Position numbers and translations under genes: made by a program
Shown here: one piece after another, positions 30,172 through 39,341 of the stretch
How positions within the stretch are numbered: position 1 is the stretch's first letter
How the letters are laid out: every line of letters begins with the position of its first letter
NCBI RefSeq assembly: GCF_016757735.1
Contig: NZ_CP068439.1
Location: forward strand, 1,860,001 to 1,924,000
Reading direction: 5' to 3'
Source of the DNA: Aequorivita iocasae
Lineage (GTDB): Bacteria; Bacteroidota; Bacteroidia; Flavobacteriales; Flavobacteriaceae
Length of the DNA: 64,000 bases
The notes under the pieces: generated by a model
The model's database searches: none
Told to the model about the DNA's origin: nothing
Seen by the model: only the letters and a program-made list of their open reading frames with translations

Positions 30172-31962
30172 ATGAACACCGATATAGAAAATCTGTTTAA
30201 AGACAAAGTTTTAGGGCACCCCGCGGGATTGTTTATACTCTTTTTTACTGAAATGTGGGAGCGTTTTTCCTTTTATGGAATGCGAATCCTTTTGGTGCTG
30301 TTCCTTACAGCTCCAATTTTAAGCGACAACCCGGGCTGGGAATGGCCGCGCGAGCATGCGCTTGCACTGATAGGTACCTATGCATCACTTTTGTATCTAA
30401 CGCCTATTATTGGTGGCTGGATTGCAGATAAGATTACAGGTTACCGAATGGCCGTGGTTTTGGGTTGCATTATTATGACCCTGGGTCACGCTTCTATGGC
30501 GCTGGAAACTACAGCTTCCTTTTACTTGGGTCTTGCACTTCTGGTTATTGGGACAGGTTTTTTTAAGCCGAATATTACTTCCATCATTTCTGAAATGTAT
30601 AAAGGTAAGGAATCGAAAAAAGACGGTGCTTATACAATCTTCTATATGGGTGTAAATGCCGGAGCTTTCTTTGGAATGATGCTTTGCGGTTATTTAGCTG
30701 AAAATTATGGCTGGTCTTGGGGCTTTGGCCTTGCCGGTATTTTTATGTTCTTGGGGATGCTACAGTTCCTTTTGGCGAAAAATCTATTCGGAAGTGTAGG
30801 CGCCAAACCTACCAAAATTCACGAAGTTGAAATTCCACAGAATATAAACGAAGAAAGACCTGAATTGCGAAATGACCAAGCAGAAGAAGCCCCTATCAAG
30901 TTAAATCCATTCACAATGTTTGACAAAATCTTGGTAGTTCTTTCATCTGTGGGTGGTTTACTCTATCTTTTTAACGACCCTTTGGAGAAGATTGGAGGTA
31001 CATCCTTAGTTCCTTTTGAAGTAGGCGGATTGAGCGGAACCAATTTTGTAGTTTTAACGGCATTGTTCTTATTTTTAATATTATTGATTACCCGTATTGT
31101 AAGATACTTGCCTATAGTTCGTGATAGAATTATCGCGGTTTCCATATTTGGTCTTTTCACCGTTTTCTTCTTTTCGTTCTTCGAGCAATCGTTAGGATCC
31201 ATGACCCTTTTTGCAAGAGATTATACCGATAGAACATTGGTAGGCGATTCAGCTATGATATTTAAAATCGTGGATGCACTTTTAACTACTGTTCCTTTAA
31301 TAATAATTACTTGGGTAATCTATTTGCTATTTAAGAAAACATTCACCATAATTGGCGCTTCAAACATAGTACTGGCAATTGCTTTTATTGGGGTTTGGGG
31401 ATTGGTACTTTACCGCTTATATGATAAGTTTTCACAGGAGGGCAACGAAGTGGATGCCACTTGGTTTGGTATTTTAAATTCCTTTTTCATTATTACCCTC
31501 GCACCACTTTTTTCCAGATGGTGGGAGAGCAAATACAATCCAAGTGCAGGTATGAAATACGGTATTGGTTTGATATTACTGGGATTAGGATTTGCGGTAC
31601 TTTCTTACGGTGCGTCAGATATACCTTCAGGGGCGATGACAGCTTCCGTGAGTATGATATTTCTAATTTTGGCTTATTTGCTGCACACTATGGGAGAACT
31701 ATGTATTTCACCAGTAGGACTTTCATATTTAAGTAAACTTGTTCCTGCTAGAATGATTGGGTTTATGTTCGGGGTGTGGTACCTTGCCATTGCCGTGGGC
31801 CAAAAGGCTGCAAATACAATGGGCGGGATGATTGATAAGATTTCTGCGGAGTATTCCTTAGGAACCTTCTTTTTAATTTTTGCATTAATACCCATTGGCG
31901 TGGGGGTTATTGCGATGATTCTTAACCCAATTCTAAAAAAATTAATGCACGGTATTCGTTAA
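30172..31962 (+). CDS. Second, longer POT-family peptide transporter
   Basis: A 596-residue POT transporter. ExxERF is at 27-32 and YTIFYMGVNAGAFFGMM is the second signature. Compared with its neighbour it has about 130 extra residues, mainly a cytoplasmic stretch after helix 6 (about 205-240, rich in Glu, Pro and Asn) and extra central helices. The tandem paralogues may differ in substrate or direction. A terminator follows. Confidence 0.92.
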   Translation: MNTDIENLFKDKVLGHPAGLFILFFTEMWERFSFYGMRILLVLFLTAPILSDNPGWEWPREHALALIGTYASLLYLTPIIGGWIADKITGYRMAVVLGCIIMTLGHASMALETTASFYLGLALLVIGTGFFKPNITSIISEMYKGKESKKDGAYTIFYMGVNAGAFFGMMLCGYLAENYGWSWGFGLAGIFMFLGMLQFLLAKNLFGSVGAKPTKIHEVEIPQNINEERPELRNDQAEEAPIKLNPFTMFDKILVVLSSVGGLLYLFNDPLEKIGGTSLVPFEVGGLSGTNFVVLTALFLFLILLITRIVRYLPIVRDRIIAVSIFGLFTVFFFSFFEQSLGSMTLFARDYTDRTLVGDSAMIFKIVDALLTTVPLIIITWVIYLLFKKTFTIIGASNIVLAIAFIGVWGLVLYRLYDKFSQEGNEVDATWFGILNSFFIITLAPLFSRWWESKYNPSAGMKYGIGLILLGLGFAVLSYGASDIPSGAMTASVSMIFLILAYLLHTMGELCISPVGLSYLSKLVPARMIGFMFGVWYLAIAVGQKAANTMGGMIDKISAEYSLGTFFLIFALIPIGVGVIAMILNPILKKLMHGIR

Positions 31963-31982
31963 CACACAATACTTTATAATAT

Positions 31983-32013
31983 AAAAGCGTTCCTTTTTAT
32001 GGAACGCTTTTTG
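31983..32013 (+). terminator. Terminator after the POT genes
   Basis: AAAAGCGTTCC pairs with GGAACGCTTTT in a perfect 11-bp stem with a 7-nt loop, and T residues follow. It ends the DPP-POT-POT unit. Confidence 0.88.
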
Positions 32014-32047
32014 TTTCAAAATATTTAAAATCACTAAAGCATTTATA

Positions 32048-32584
32048 ATGAAATATTTATTACTCTTTTTTCTTATTGTTTCCGCAGGTACGGTCCATTC
32101 ACAGGATAAAATCAAGTGGATGACCATGAACGAAGCGCTTGCCGCGCAAAAGAAAGAACCGAAAAAGATTTTTATGGACGTTTATACCACGTGGTGTGGT
32201 CCCTGCAAGATGCTCGATAAAAATACTTTCAGTGATGCGGACGTAATTGAATATTTGAACAAAAACTATTATGCGGTTAAATTTAACGCAGAAGGGACTG
32301 AAAAGGTAACTTTTAATGATTTTACCTATACAAATCCTAATTATGATCCCGCCAGAAAAGGTAGAAATTCACAGCACTTATTTGCGCACGCATTAAAGGT
32401 TAACGCCTATCCAAGTGTTGTTTTTTTCACGGAAGAAGGCAAGTTAATCCAAACGGTACCAGGGTACAGAACGCCTCCCCAACTTGAGATTTTCCTAAAA
32501 ATGATACATACGGACGATTATCTAAAAATAACCACTACCGAGGCTTGGGAAGAGTATCAGAAGAATTTTAAACCCACATTTTAG
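32048..32584 (+). CDS. Exported thioredoxin-fold protein
   Basis: A 178-residue protein with signal peptide (1-18, ending TVHSQ) and a thioredoxin fold holding Cys50-Gly-Pro-Cys53 in TTWCGPCKML. The cis-proline region is NAYPSVVFF. It resembles the DUF255/thioredoxin_7 type. It probably acts as a periplasmic disulfide reductase; partner unknown. No promoter was identified in the 34 nt after the terminator. Confidence 0.88.
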   Translation: MKYLLLFFLIVSAGTVHSQDKIKWMTMNEALAAQKKEPKKIFMDVYTTWCGPCKMLDKNTFSDADVIEYLNKNYYAVKFNAEGTEKVTFNDFTYTNPNYDPARKGRNSQHLFAHALKVNAYPSVVFFTEEGKLIQTVPGYRTPPQLEIFLKMIHTDDYLKITTTEAWEEYQKNFKPTF

Positions 32585-32611
32585 TATAGCCACTTCGGTT
32601 TCATATTCGGG

Positions 32612-34636
32612 CTATTCTATTGGGAAAGCTCCTTGTTTTGCAGTATGGCGGAACGGGAGCTTTTTTAGTTTGCAGGTTTTTTCCCAGCGTTTTACATAGG
32701 AATAATAGTTACTGCCATCGGCAATAATTTGTACAGGCTTTAAGCTATCAATTAGTCGGTTGAGGTTTATTTTTGGACTGCTAATGAGCAGAATTGTATT
32801 CACATTCGTTGCATTGGGAAAGACCCCCAAACTATCTAAAACCAAAACATTTTTATTGTTATACTTAAAGAATCCCGGAATCTTTTTTTCCGAATAGGAA
32901 TTAGTATTTACGGCAATTTTATACGATTTAAGAGGATATGTTTCAGAAGTATTTGAAATACTATCACTTTTAAAAACCGTAAGATGCTTTCCGTTTTTAT
33001 AAGCGATTAATGTCTGTTTACTCTTTTGAAATATCAAGAATTGATTTCCAGAATACCTGAATTCATCATAAATGTAGATTGAAATTAATACTGAAATTGC
33101 CAATAAGGAAATTACCAGCCTATGATAGTTCATCTTTTTAAGAAGTAATGCAATGGCAATAATTAGTAAATAGGTTCCCAAGACTTTTAATATAGAAAAA
33201 TGGATTTCCTTAAAGAGGAATTCGTCTTGGACTGCTATCCAATGAATAAAGCCATTAAGACCTTCAATCAAAAAATTATAGCTGTCTGCAAACCAATTTG
33301 GCAAGCTGTCAAAACTCGCCAATAGAACAATCAATATTCCGCCGCACATCAAGATTGTTAAAAAAGGCAGTACCACTATATTGGTGAGCAAAAATAATCC
33401 TGGAAATTGGTGGAAATAGTATAAACTTAACGGTAGAACCCCAATTTGTGCACAAATAGTAACGGAAACGATTCCCCAAGTTTTCCGCACAATCCAGTAT
33501 TTTGAATAGCCTACTTTATAAAAAAGCGGTTGTAGCCAAACGATAAAGAAAACTGCAAGATAGCTAAGTTGAAAACCAACCTGGAATAACCATAGTGGAT
33601 TGATGATTAAAAGCGTAAAAAATGAAAGGAATAAGGTGTTTATGGAATTTATCTCTCGGTCAAAAAGTTTGGCAATTGCAAAGAAGCTGAACATTGTTAC
33701 CGCCCGCGTAACTGAAGGCGATAATCCCGATAACAATGCAAAACCCCATAAGAGAATAACAATGAATGTAGCTTGAAAAAAAACACCATATTTCCATCTT
33801 ACAAAGGGTTTAAAAAGAAATGCGAGAATAATATATAAAATGCCCACGTGTAGCCCCGAAACGGCCAAAATATGCACGGCTCCCGCAGCGGCGTATTCGT
33901 TGTACAGATTTTTGTCAATGTCTTTCTTTTCGCCCAAGACAAGCGCTTGTATAATGGCGCGTTCGTCCGTTTTTAGGTTGGTGTTTTGAAATTTTGTAAT
34001 TATATGCGCGCGTATGTTTTGCGCAATACCCATCAAAGTTTTGGAAGCTTTTTGTGTTTTTAGAATAGGGGAGGATGAAAGGCGTAGCTGTCCATAAACC
34101 CCTAATGATTTCATATATTTTGAGTAATCAAACTGGTGCGGGTTCAGTGGTTTTTGAATTTCGGTAATTGGGGCATATACAAGTAATATTTCATCGGGCG
34201 AAAAAGATTGTTTTATAGATTTTTTTGAAATATTCAGCAAGATTTTTCCTGCCGCGGGATTGTTGTTTATTGCGGTTATCGTTGCAAAATACTTTAGATA
34301 GAATTTGTCGGGTTTTAAGCTCTGGTTTATTTTCAACTGTACTAAATCTGCTTTGTTTTCTGAAATAAAGTGCGAATAATGGTTGGGTTGAAATTCTGGC
34401 AGCTGCATCTGATATGTGAAGTAACCAATGGCGAAAAAGCAGAGATAGACAGCTATTCCGAAGTAAGGTTGCTGAACCAATTGCTTTTTTGCCCAAAACC
34501 AAAGACCCGCAACTATTGCTAGGATTATGAAAAGATAAGAGAGAAAAAAAGAATTAGAGGGGAGGTAATGTGCAGTGAGAATCCCCAGCACGAGGAAAGC
34601 CGAAAACTTTACTATTGCAAAGTTGATGAATTTCAT
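32612..34636 (-). CDS. comEC: ComEC/Rec2-like membrane protein lacking an intact metallo-beta-lactamase site
   Basis: A 674-residue inner-membrane protein. It has two to three N-terminal helices with a DUF4131-type beta domain (about 25-190), then the competence domain (about 225-510) with HILAVSGLHVGILY and LLSGLSPSVTRAVTMFS. The C-terminal soluble part (about 530-674) lacks an HxHxDH metal motif, so the nuclease-like active site of classical ComEC is missing. The family moves single-stranded DNA across the inner membrane during transformation. Last in the ddl-lpxB-C40-comEC run. Confidence 0.88.
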   Translation of the reverse strand: MKFINFAIVKFSAFLVLGILTAHYLPSNSFFLSYLFIILAIVAGLWFWAKKQLVQQPYFGIAVYLCFFAIGYFTYQMQLPEFQPNHYSHFISENKADLVQLKINQSLKPDKFYLKYFATITAINNNPAAGKILLNISKKSIKQSFSPDEILLVYAPITEIQKPLNPHQFDYSKYMKSLGVYGQLRLSSSPILKTQKASKTLMGIAQNIRAHIITKFQNTNLKTDERAIIQALVLGEKKDIDKNLYNEYAAAGAVHILAVSGLHVGILYIILAFLFKPFVRWKYGVFFQATFIVILLWGFALLSGLSPSVTRAVTMFSFFAIAKLFDREINSINTLFLSFFTLLIINPLWLFQVGFQLSYLAVFFIVWLQPLFYKVGYSKYWIVRKTWGIVSVTICAQIGVLPLSLYYFHQFPGLFLLTNIVVLPFLTILMCGGILIVLLASFDSLPNWFADSYNFLIEGLNGFIHWIAVQDEFLFKEIHFSILKVLGTYLLIIAIALLLKKMNYHRLVISLLAISVLISIYIYDEFRYSGNQFLIFQKSKQTLIAYKNGKHLTVFKSDSISNTSETYPLKSYKIAVNTNSYSEKKIPGFFKYNNKNVLVLDSLGVFPNATNVNTILLISSPKINLNRLIDSLKPVQIIADGSNYYSYVKRWEKTCKLKKLPFRHTAKQGAFPIE

Positions 34637-34736
34637 GCCCCAACCTTTTAAGTGTTTTACTTAAAACTTATTGGGGAGAATGGAAATAAAATTAAAAAAT
34701 ATATTTTGCAAAAGCAAAGTTGCTGAAACCGAAAAA

Positions 34737-35327
34737 TTAAATGACCCGCCGCACTTCCACAAATGTCTTTTTCCAATAGTCCTCATCGAGTGAGGAAATA
34801 ATAACACCGGCCCGGGTCGTGGAGTGGATAAATTTTACTTCACCGCGTTTTGCCTCAACTACCAAACCTACGTGGTTTATGGTGTTTCTGCTGGTGGTTT
34901 TAAAGAAAACGAGATCGCCTTCCTCGATATCCTTAAAAGAAATAAGTATCCCCTTTTTAGCCATATCTCGCGAAATACGAGGTAGGCTAATATTTTCCTT
35001 TTGGAAAGCGGTGTATACCAGACCTGAACAGTCCATCCCGGCATCAGTAGTGCCACCAAATTTATAGCGTGTTCCCTCAAAGGTTTTTGCGTAATCTATA
35101 ATTCCTTTCTTAATTTCTTTTGGAGATTCTTCAGAGGCTTCCGAAGTGTTTTCATCATCCCTTTTTGCTACAATTTTATTGTTTTTGTGCAGATTTACTT
35201 TTCGGGTAGTTTTAGTTCTTGTTTCTTTTTTCCCTTTGATGGCCTCTGGAACTTTACCAGTGTTTTTGGTACTACCGCAGGATATGAGGAATAAAGCCAA
35301 AAAAGAAAGAAAGAGTAGTTTTCGCAT
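34737..35327 (-). CDS. C40 (NlpC/P60) peptidase lipoprotein
   Basis: A 196-residue lipoprotein (lipobox LISC, Cys17) with a basic linker (about 20-75) and an NlpC/P60 domain (about 76-196). The catalytic set is Cys100 in DCSGLVY, His152 in NHVGLV and His168 in FIHSTT. The family cuts murein stem peptides. The neighbours ddl and lpxB support an envelope role. Confidence 0.93.
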   Translation of the reverse strand: MRKLLFLSFLALFLISCGSTKNTGKVPEAIKGKKETRTKTTRKVNLHKNNKIVAKRDDENTSEASEESPKEIKKGIIDYAKTFEGTRYKFGGTTDAGMDCSGLVYTAFQKENISLPRISRDMAKKGILISFKDIEEGDLVFFKTTSRNTINHVGLVVEAKRGEVKFIHSTTRAGVIISSLDEDYWKKTFVEVRRVI

Positions 35328-35371
35328 CGATAAAAAATAGTGGATGAAGGTTTAAAAATATAAAAATTTAT

Positions 35372-36490
35372 TTAATTTCTCTTTACGGCAGTATAGATTA
35401 GTCTGGCCGTGGTTTCACTTGCACCACGACCTCCGAGTGCTTTTTCCAATTCGTAATAATCCAAAAACATAGTAGCCCGTTTATACGGATCCAAAATTTT
35501 TGTGAGTTCTTCTTTTAGCTTTATTGTGTTGAATTCGGTTTGGATAAGTTCGGTAACAACTGTTTTATTGAGAATTAAATTTACCAGTGAAATGTATTCC
35601 AACTTAATGACCCGTTTGGCAATTTCATAGCTAATCCTGCTACCTTTGTAGCAAACCACTTGTGGTACTTTGAAAAGAGCGGTTTCAAGTGTAGCTGTGC
35701 CCGAGGTAACCAAGGCAGCTTCTGAAATACTTAAAAGATCGTAGGTTTTATTAGCTACAAAATGCACATTTTTAGTACTGAGAAAACTTTCGTAAAATGA
35801 TTTTTCCTGACTTGGCGCACCGGCAATAACAAATTGATAATCCTTAAAATCTTTCGCTACCGAAATCATTATTTCCAGCATTTTCTTTATTTCCTGTTTT
35901 CTGCTGCCGGGAAGCAATGCTACCACTGGTCGATCATCTAAACCGTTTTCTTTTTTGAAGATTTCGGGATCAACTTGGGGTCTGTTATAAATGGCGTCAA
36001 TTAGTGGGTGACCCACAAAATGAACCGGAAATTCATGTTTTTTTTCATAAAAACCCTTTTCAAAGGGAAGGATAACATACATCTCATCCACATCACGCTT
36101 TATATCTTTTATTCGCCCTTCCTTCCATGCCCAAATTTGGGGCGAAATGTAATAATGCGTTCGGTATCCTTTTTGCCGCGCCCATTTCATAATTCGAAAG
36201 TTGAAGCCGGGATAGTCTATAAAAATAATTACATCGGGATTGAAGCGCTCAATATCCTTTTTGCAGAATTTGATGTTTTTAAAAATAGTTTGAAGGTTTA
36301 GTACTACCTCTGCAAAGCCCATAAAGGCAAGTTCCCGATAATGTTTTACCTCGGTGCCGCCAACCTCACGCATCAAATCGCCACCCCAAAAGCGAAAATC
36401 CGCTTGGGAATCTTCTTTTTTTAAGGCTTTCATTAAATTGGCCCCGTGCAAATCTCCGGAGGCTTCGCCTGCTATGAGGTAGTATTTCAT
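35372..36490 (-). CDS. lpxB: Lipid-A-disaccharide synthase
   Basis: A 372-residue GT19 enzyme joining UDP-diacylglucosamine and lipid X. GEASGDLHGANLMKAL at the N-terminus, YISPQIWAWKEGRI, VGHPLIDAI, LLPGSRKQEI and TSGTATLETALF are diagnostic. The common Bacteroidota neighbour surE is not here; ddl is upstream with a 63-nt gap. Confidence 0.97.
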   Translation of the reverse strand: MKYYLIAGEASGDLHGANLMKALKKEDSQADFRFWGGDLMREVGGTEVKHYRELAFMGFAEVVLNLQTIFKNIKFCKKDIERFNPDVIIFIDYPGFNFRIMKWARQKGYRTHYYISPQIWAWKEGRIKDIKRDVDEMYVILPFEKGFYEKKHEFPVHFVGHPLIDAIYNRPQVDPEIFKKENGLDDRPVVALLPGSRKQEIKKMLEIMISVAKDFKDYQFVIAGAPSQEKSFYESFLSTKNVHFVANKTYDLLSISEAALVTSGTATLETALFKVPQVVCYKGSRISYEIAKRVIKLEYISLVNLILNKTVVTELIQTEFNTIKLKEELTKILDPYKRATMFLDYYELEKALGGRGASETTARLIYTAVKRN

Positions 36491-36553
36491 TTTGAAAAGT
36501 TATAAGTTTAAAGTTGTGGTTTCGGATAATAACTAGAAACTTGAAACAAGTAA

Positions 36554-37531
36554 CTATTTTATTACATTTTGAATAAGAATATCAAAAAATTCCGTCAATG
36601 TCATTCCTGCTTCTCGGGCTTGTTTAGGGACGATGCTTTCTGTGGAAAGACCCGGATTTGTGTTTATTTCCAGAAAAAATGGTTTTCCTTTCTCAATAAT
36701 AAATTCACTGCGGGTGATTCCCTTCATATTTAGTAATTTATATATGCGAACGGCTTCTTTTTTTACCATTTCCGTTTCTTCTTCTGAAATTCTTGCGGGG
36801 GTAATTTCCTGCGACTTCCCAAGGTATTTTGCTTCATAGTCAAAGAATTCATTTTCCGAAACAATTTCGGTTACGGGCAGGGCGATTATTTCTTCGCCTC
36901 TATTATAAACTCCCACCGAAACTTCAACTCCAACGAGAGCTGTTTCAATAATGATTTCGGTGTCTTCGGTAAATGCTTTTTCTATTGCTGGCATCATTCC
37001 TTCCATATCGTTCACTTTGCTGATGCCGAAACTGGAGCCAGAGCGATTTGGCTTTACAAAACAGGGCAAGCCGGTTTTTTTTACTATTTCTTCAACGTTA
37101 ATCTCCCCGCCTTCATTTATGTAATAGGAATTTGCGGCGCGAATACCAAAATTTTTCAATACCGAAAGACAGTCGCGTTTGTTGAAGCTCAGCGCGGCCT
37201 GATAATAATCTGTGCTGGTATGTGGAATTTTCAACAATTCCCAATAGGCCTGCAGATAACCATCTTCACCGGGCGTGCCGTGGATGGTGTTGAAAATGGC
37301 ATCGGGATGGATGGTTTCGGTACCATTGACAAAACTGAAATCGGCTTTGTTTACGGGATGTTTGGAACCGTTTTTTGCTACAAAGTACCAGCCTTCTTCC
37401 AAAATATGGACGGGATACACCTCATATTTATTTTTATCAAGGGCGTTGCAAACCACGCCGCCGCTGTTTATCGAAATTTCAAACTCGCTGGAATAGCCGC
37501 CCATAGCAACGGCAATATGTTTTTTACCCAT
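36554..37531 (-). CDS. ddl: D-alanine-D-alanine ligase
   Basis: A 325-residue ATP-grasp enzyme making D-Ala-D-Ala for murein. AMGGYSSEFEISI at the start, IHGTPGEDGYLQAYWELL, KPNRSGSSFGISK and LEINTNPGLSTESIVPKQA are canonical. First gene of the minus-strand envelope run with its own -7 box; divergent from a PASTA-domain gene. Confidence 0.96.
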   Translation of the reverse strand: MGKKHIAVAMGGYSSEFEISINSGGVVCNALDKNKYEVYPVHILEEGWYFVAKNGSKHPVNKADFSFVNGTETIHPDAIFNTIHGTPGEDGYLQAYWELLKIPHTSTDYYQAALSFNKRDCLSVLKNFGIRAANSYYINEGGEINVEEIVKKTGLPCFVKPNRSGSSFGISKVNDMEGMMPAIEKAFTEDTEIIIETALVGVEVSVGVYNRGEEIIALPVTEIVSENEFFDYEAKYLGKSQEITPARISEEETEMVKKEAVRIYKLLNMKGITRSEFIIEKGKPFFLEINTNPGLSTESIVPKQAREAGMTLTEFFDILIQNVIK

Positions 37532-37569
37532 AACAAATCATTAAAAGCTGCGTTAAATAACTGGTAAAA

Positions 37570-37577
37570 CAAAAATA
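37570..37577 (-). promoter_or_regulatory. ddl promoter -7 box TATTTTTG
   Basis: A perfect TAnnTTTG on the minus strand. The predicted start is near 37566, with a leader of about 35 nt to the ddl ATG. Confidence 0.6.
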
Positions 37578-37599
37578 TCACTTATCCATAGAAAGATAC

Positions 37600-37622
37600 T
37601 AACTTTGGGTTTTATATTTTTG
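37600..37622 (+). promoter_or_regulatory. Two -7 boxes before the PASTA gene
   Basis: TAACTTTG (37600-37607) and TATTTTTG (37615-37622) both match TAnnTTTG. The second predicts a start near 37626, 16 nt before the ATG. Two overlapping start sites are possible. Confidence 0.55.
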
Positions 37623-37641
37623 TGCATTAACAAACAAACGT

Positions 37642-38274
37642 ATGACTTTTTTCCAGTTCGTATTTTCCAAGGTATTTTTAAAGCAGCTGCTATTGGCAAT
37701 TGTAGCCTTGCTAGTCATGGCTTTTTTGATATTATGGTGGTTGCGCTTTAGCACAAACCACAATGAAACGATAGAGGTGCCCAACCTTGCAAAACTATCT
37801 TTGGACAAAGTGGAGGAGACCTTGGACGAAATGGACCTTCGTTATGAAATCTTGGATTCGGCAAATTACAATCCCGATTACCCAAAGTATTCCGTAATCG
37901 AACAAATTCCGAAACCTGGTAAATTTGTAAAGGAAGACCGAAAATTATATTTAACACTGAACCCTTCGGGCTACCGTAAAATTGAAGTGCCCGATGTGTT
38001 GGGGCGTACACGCCGGCAGGCAGAACCTACGTTATTGGCCATGGGTTTCAAAATAGGAAAGATAAGTTACCGTCCGCATATTAGCGACAACGTTTTGGAA
38101 ATGCGCTACAAAGGCGAAAAGCTTGAGGTGGGCACACCGCTGCAGAAAACTTCAGTGATAGATTTAATCGTTGGGGATGAATCGCTCAATAGAATTCAAA
38201 CTGAAGACGATCCTTCCGAAGAAAACCCAGAGGCTCCAACAGAAAATGAAGAAGCGAACAATGGCGAATTTTAA
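37642..38274 (+). CDS. Membrane-anchored PASTA-domain protein
   Basis: A 210-residue protein: short cytoplasmic start, one membrane helix (about 15-35, LLLAIVALLVMAFLILWWL), then two clear PASTA repeats (about 42-110 and 114-175; IEVPNLAKLSLDKVEETL and IEVPDVLGRTRRQAEPTLL), and an acidic tail. No kinase or transpeptidase domain is attached. PASTA domains bind murein fragments or beta-lactams in other proteins. Divergence from ddl fits a cell-wall role. Its end overlaps the rluD-like gene by 14 bp. Confidence 0.9.
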   Translation: MTFFQFVFSKVFLKQLLLAIVALLVMAFLILWWLRFSTNHNETIEVPNLAKLSLDKVEETLDEMDLRYEILDSANYNPDYPKYSVIEQIPKPGKFVKEDRKLYLTLNPSGYRKIEVPDVLGRTRRQAEPTLLAMGFKIGKISYRPHISDNVLEMRYKGEKLEVGTPLQKTSVIDLIVGDESLNRIQTEDDPSEENPEAPTENEEANNGEF

Positions 38275-39307
38275 CGAAGAGCAAATAGAGGATACCGATG
38301 GCAGTGATGATCTTTATGAACATTACCGTTTTAAGGCAGACAAAGGACAGGGTGCGCTTAGGGTAGATAAATACCTTATGAACCTGATTGAAAAAGCGAC
38401 CCGCAATAAAATACAAAAAGCAGCCACCGCTGGAAATATTTACGTTAACGGCGTTCCCGTAAAATCAAACTACAAAGTGAAGGGCAATGATGTGGTGACG
38501 GTGCTTTTTGAGCATCCGCCATATGAATTTCTGCTTGTTCCTGAAAATATTCCTCTCGACATAGTTTATGAAGATGATGCTGTACTCGTAGTGAACAAGC
38601 CTGCGGGAATGGTGGTACATCCCGGTCACGGCAATTACAGCGGAACACTTATAAATGCACTGACGTATCATTTTGAAAACCTTCCGAATAATTCGAGTAA
38701 CAGGCCAGGATTAGTACATAGAATAGATAAAGACACCAGCGGACTTTTAGTTATAGCAAAAACGGAGGAAGCAATGACGCACCTCGCCAAACAGTTTTTC
38801 GACAAAAGCACCGAGCGCGAATATGTAGCCCTTGTTTGGGGAAATGTGGAAGAAGAGGAAGGTACCATTGAAGGAAATATCGGCCGCCATCCCAAAAACC
38901 GCTTACAAAACACCGTTTACGAAAACGATGAAGAGGAAAAGGGAAAGCCAGCTATTACCCATTACAAAGTTTTGGAACGTTTGGGGTATGTTACGTTGGT
39001 TTCCTGCAGATTGGAAACAGGCCGTACCCACCAAATTCGGGTGCATATGAAATACATAGGCCACACCCTATTTAACGATGAGCGTTACGGAGGCGAAAAG
39101 ATATTGAAAGGAACAACTTTCACTAAATACAAGCAGTTTGTTGAAAACTGTTTTAAAGTTTTACCACGTCAAGCTTTGCATGCCCGCACCTTGGGTTTTG
39201 TGCATCCCGTTACAGGTGAATTTATGCGTTTTGAATGCCCAATTCCAGAGGACATGGAAGCGTGTTTGGAGAAATGGCGGAATTATTCGCAGCATGTTAT
39301 TGAATAG
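38261..39307 (+). CDS. rluD: RluD-type 23S rRNA pseudouridine synthase
   Basis: A 348-residue enzyme from the ATG at 38261 (MANFNEE). Earlier in-frame ATGs at 38171 and 38246 would overlap the PASTA gene deeply and add an unlikely sequence. An S4 domain (about 28-80, RVDKYLMNLIEKATRNKIQK) precedes the synthase domain with catalytic Asp156 in HRIDKDTSGLLV and GRTHQIRVHMKYIGH. The family modifies helix 69 of 23S rRNA, though related RluC-type enzymes share these motifs. Confidence 0.9.
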   Translation: MANFNEEQIEDTDGSDDLYEHYRFKADKGQGALRVDKYLMNLIEKATRNKIQKAATAGNIYVNGVPVKSNYKVKGNDVVTVLFEHPPYEFLLVPENIPLDIVYEDDAVLVVNKPAGMVVHPGHGNYSGTLINALTYHFENLPNNSSNRPGLVHRIDKDTSGLLVIAKTEEAMTHLAKQFFDKSTEREYVALVWGNVEEEEGTIEGNIGRHPKNRLQNTVYENDEEEKGKPAITHYKVLERLGYVTLVSCRLETGRTHQIRVHMKYIGHTLFNDERYGGEKILKGTTFTKYKQFVENCFKVLPRQALHARTLGFVHPVTGEFMRFECPIPEDMEACLEKWRNYSQHVIE

Positions 39308-39341
39308 AAATCCCAAAGTTCAAGCACCAAATTCCAAAAGG

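Noticed and set aside
38171-38260. Upstream ATG starts for the rluD-like gene
   Set aside because: They would overlap the PASTA gene by up to 104 bp and add residues unlike the family; the ATG at 38261 fits better.
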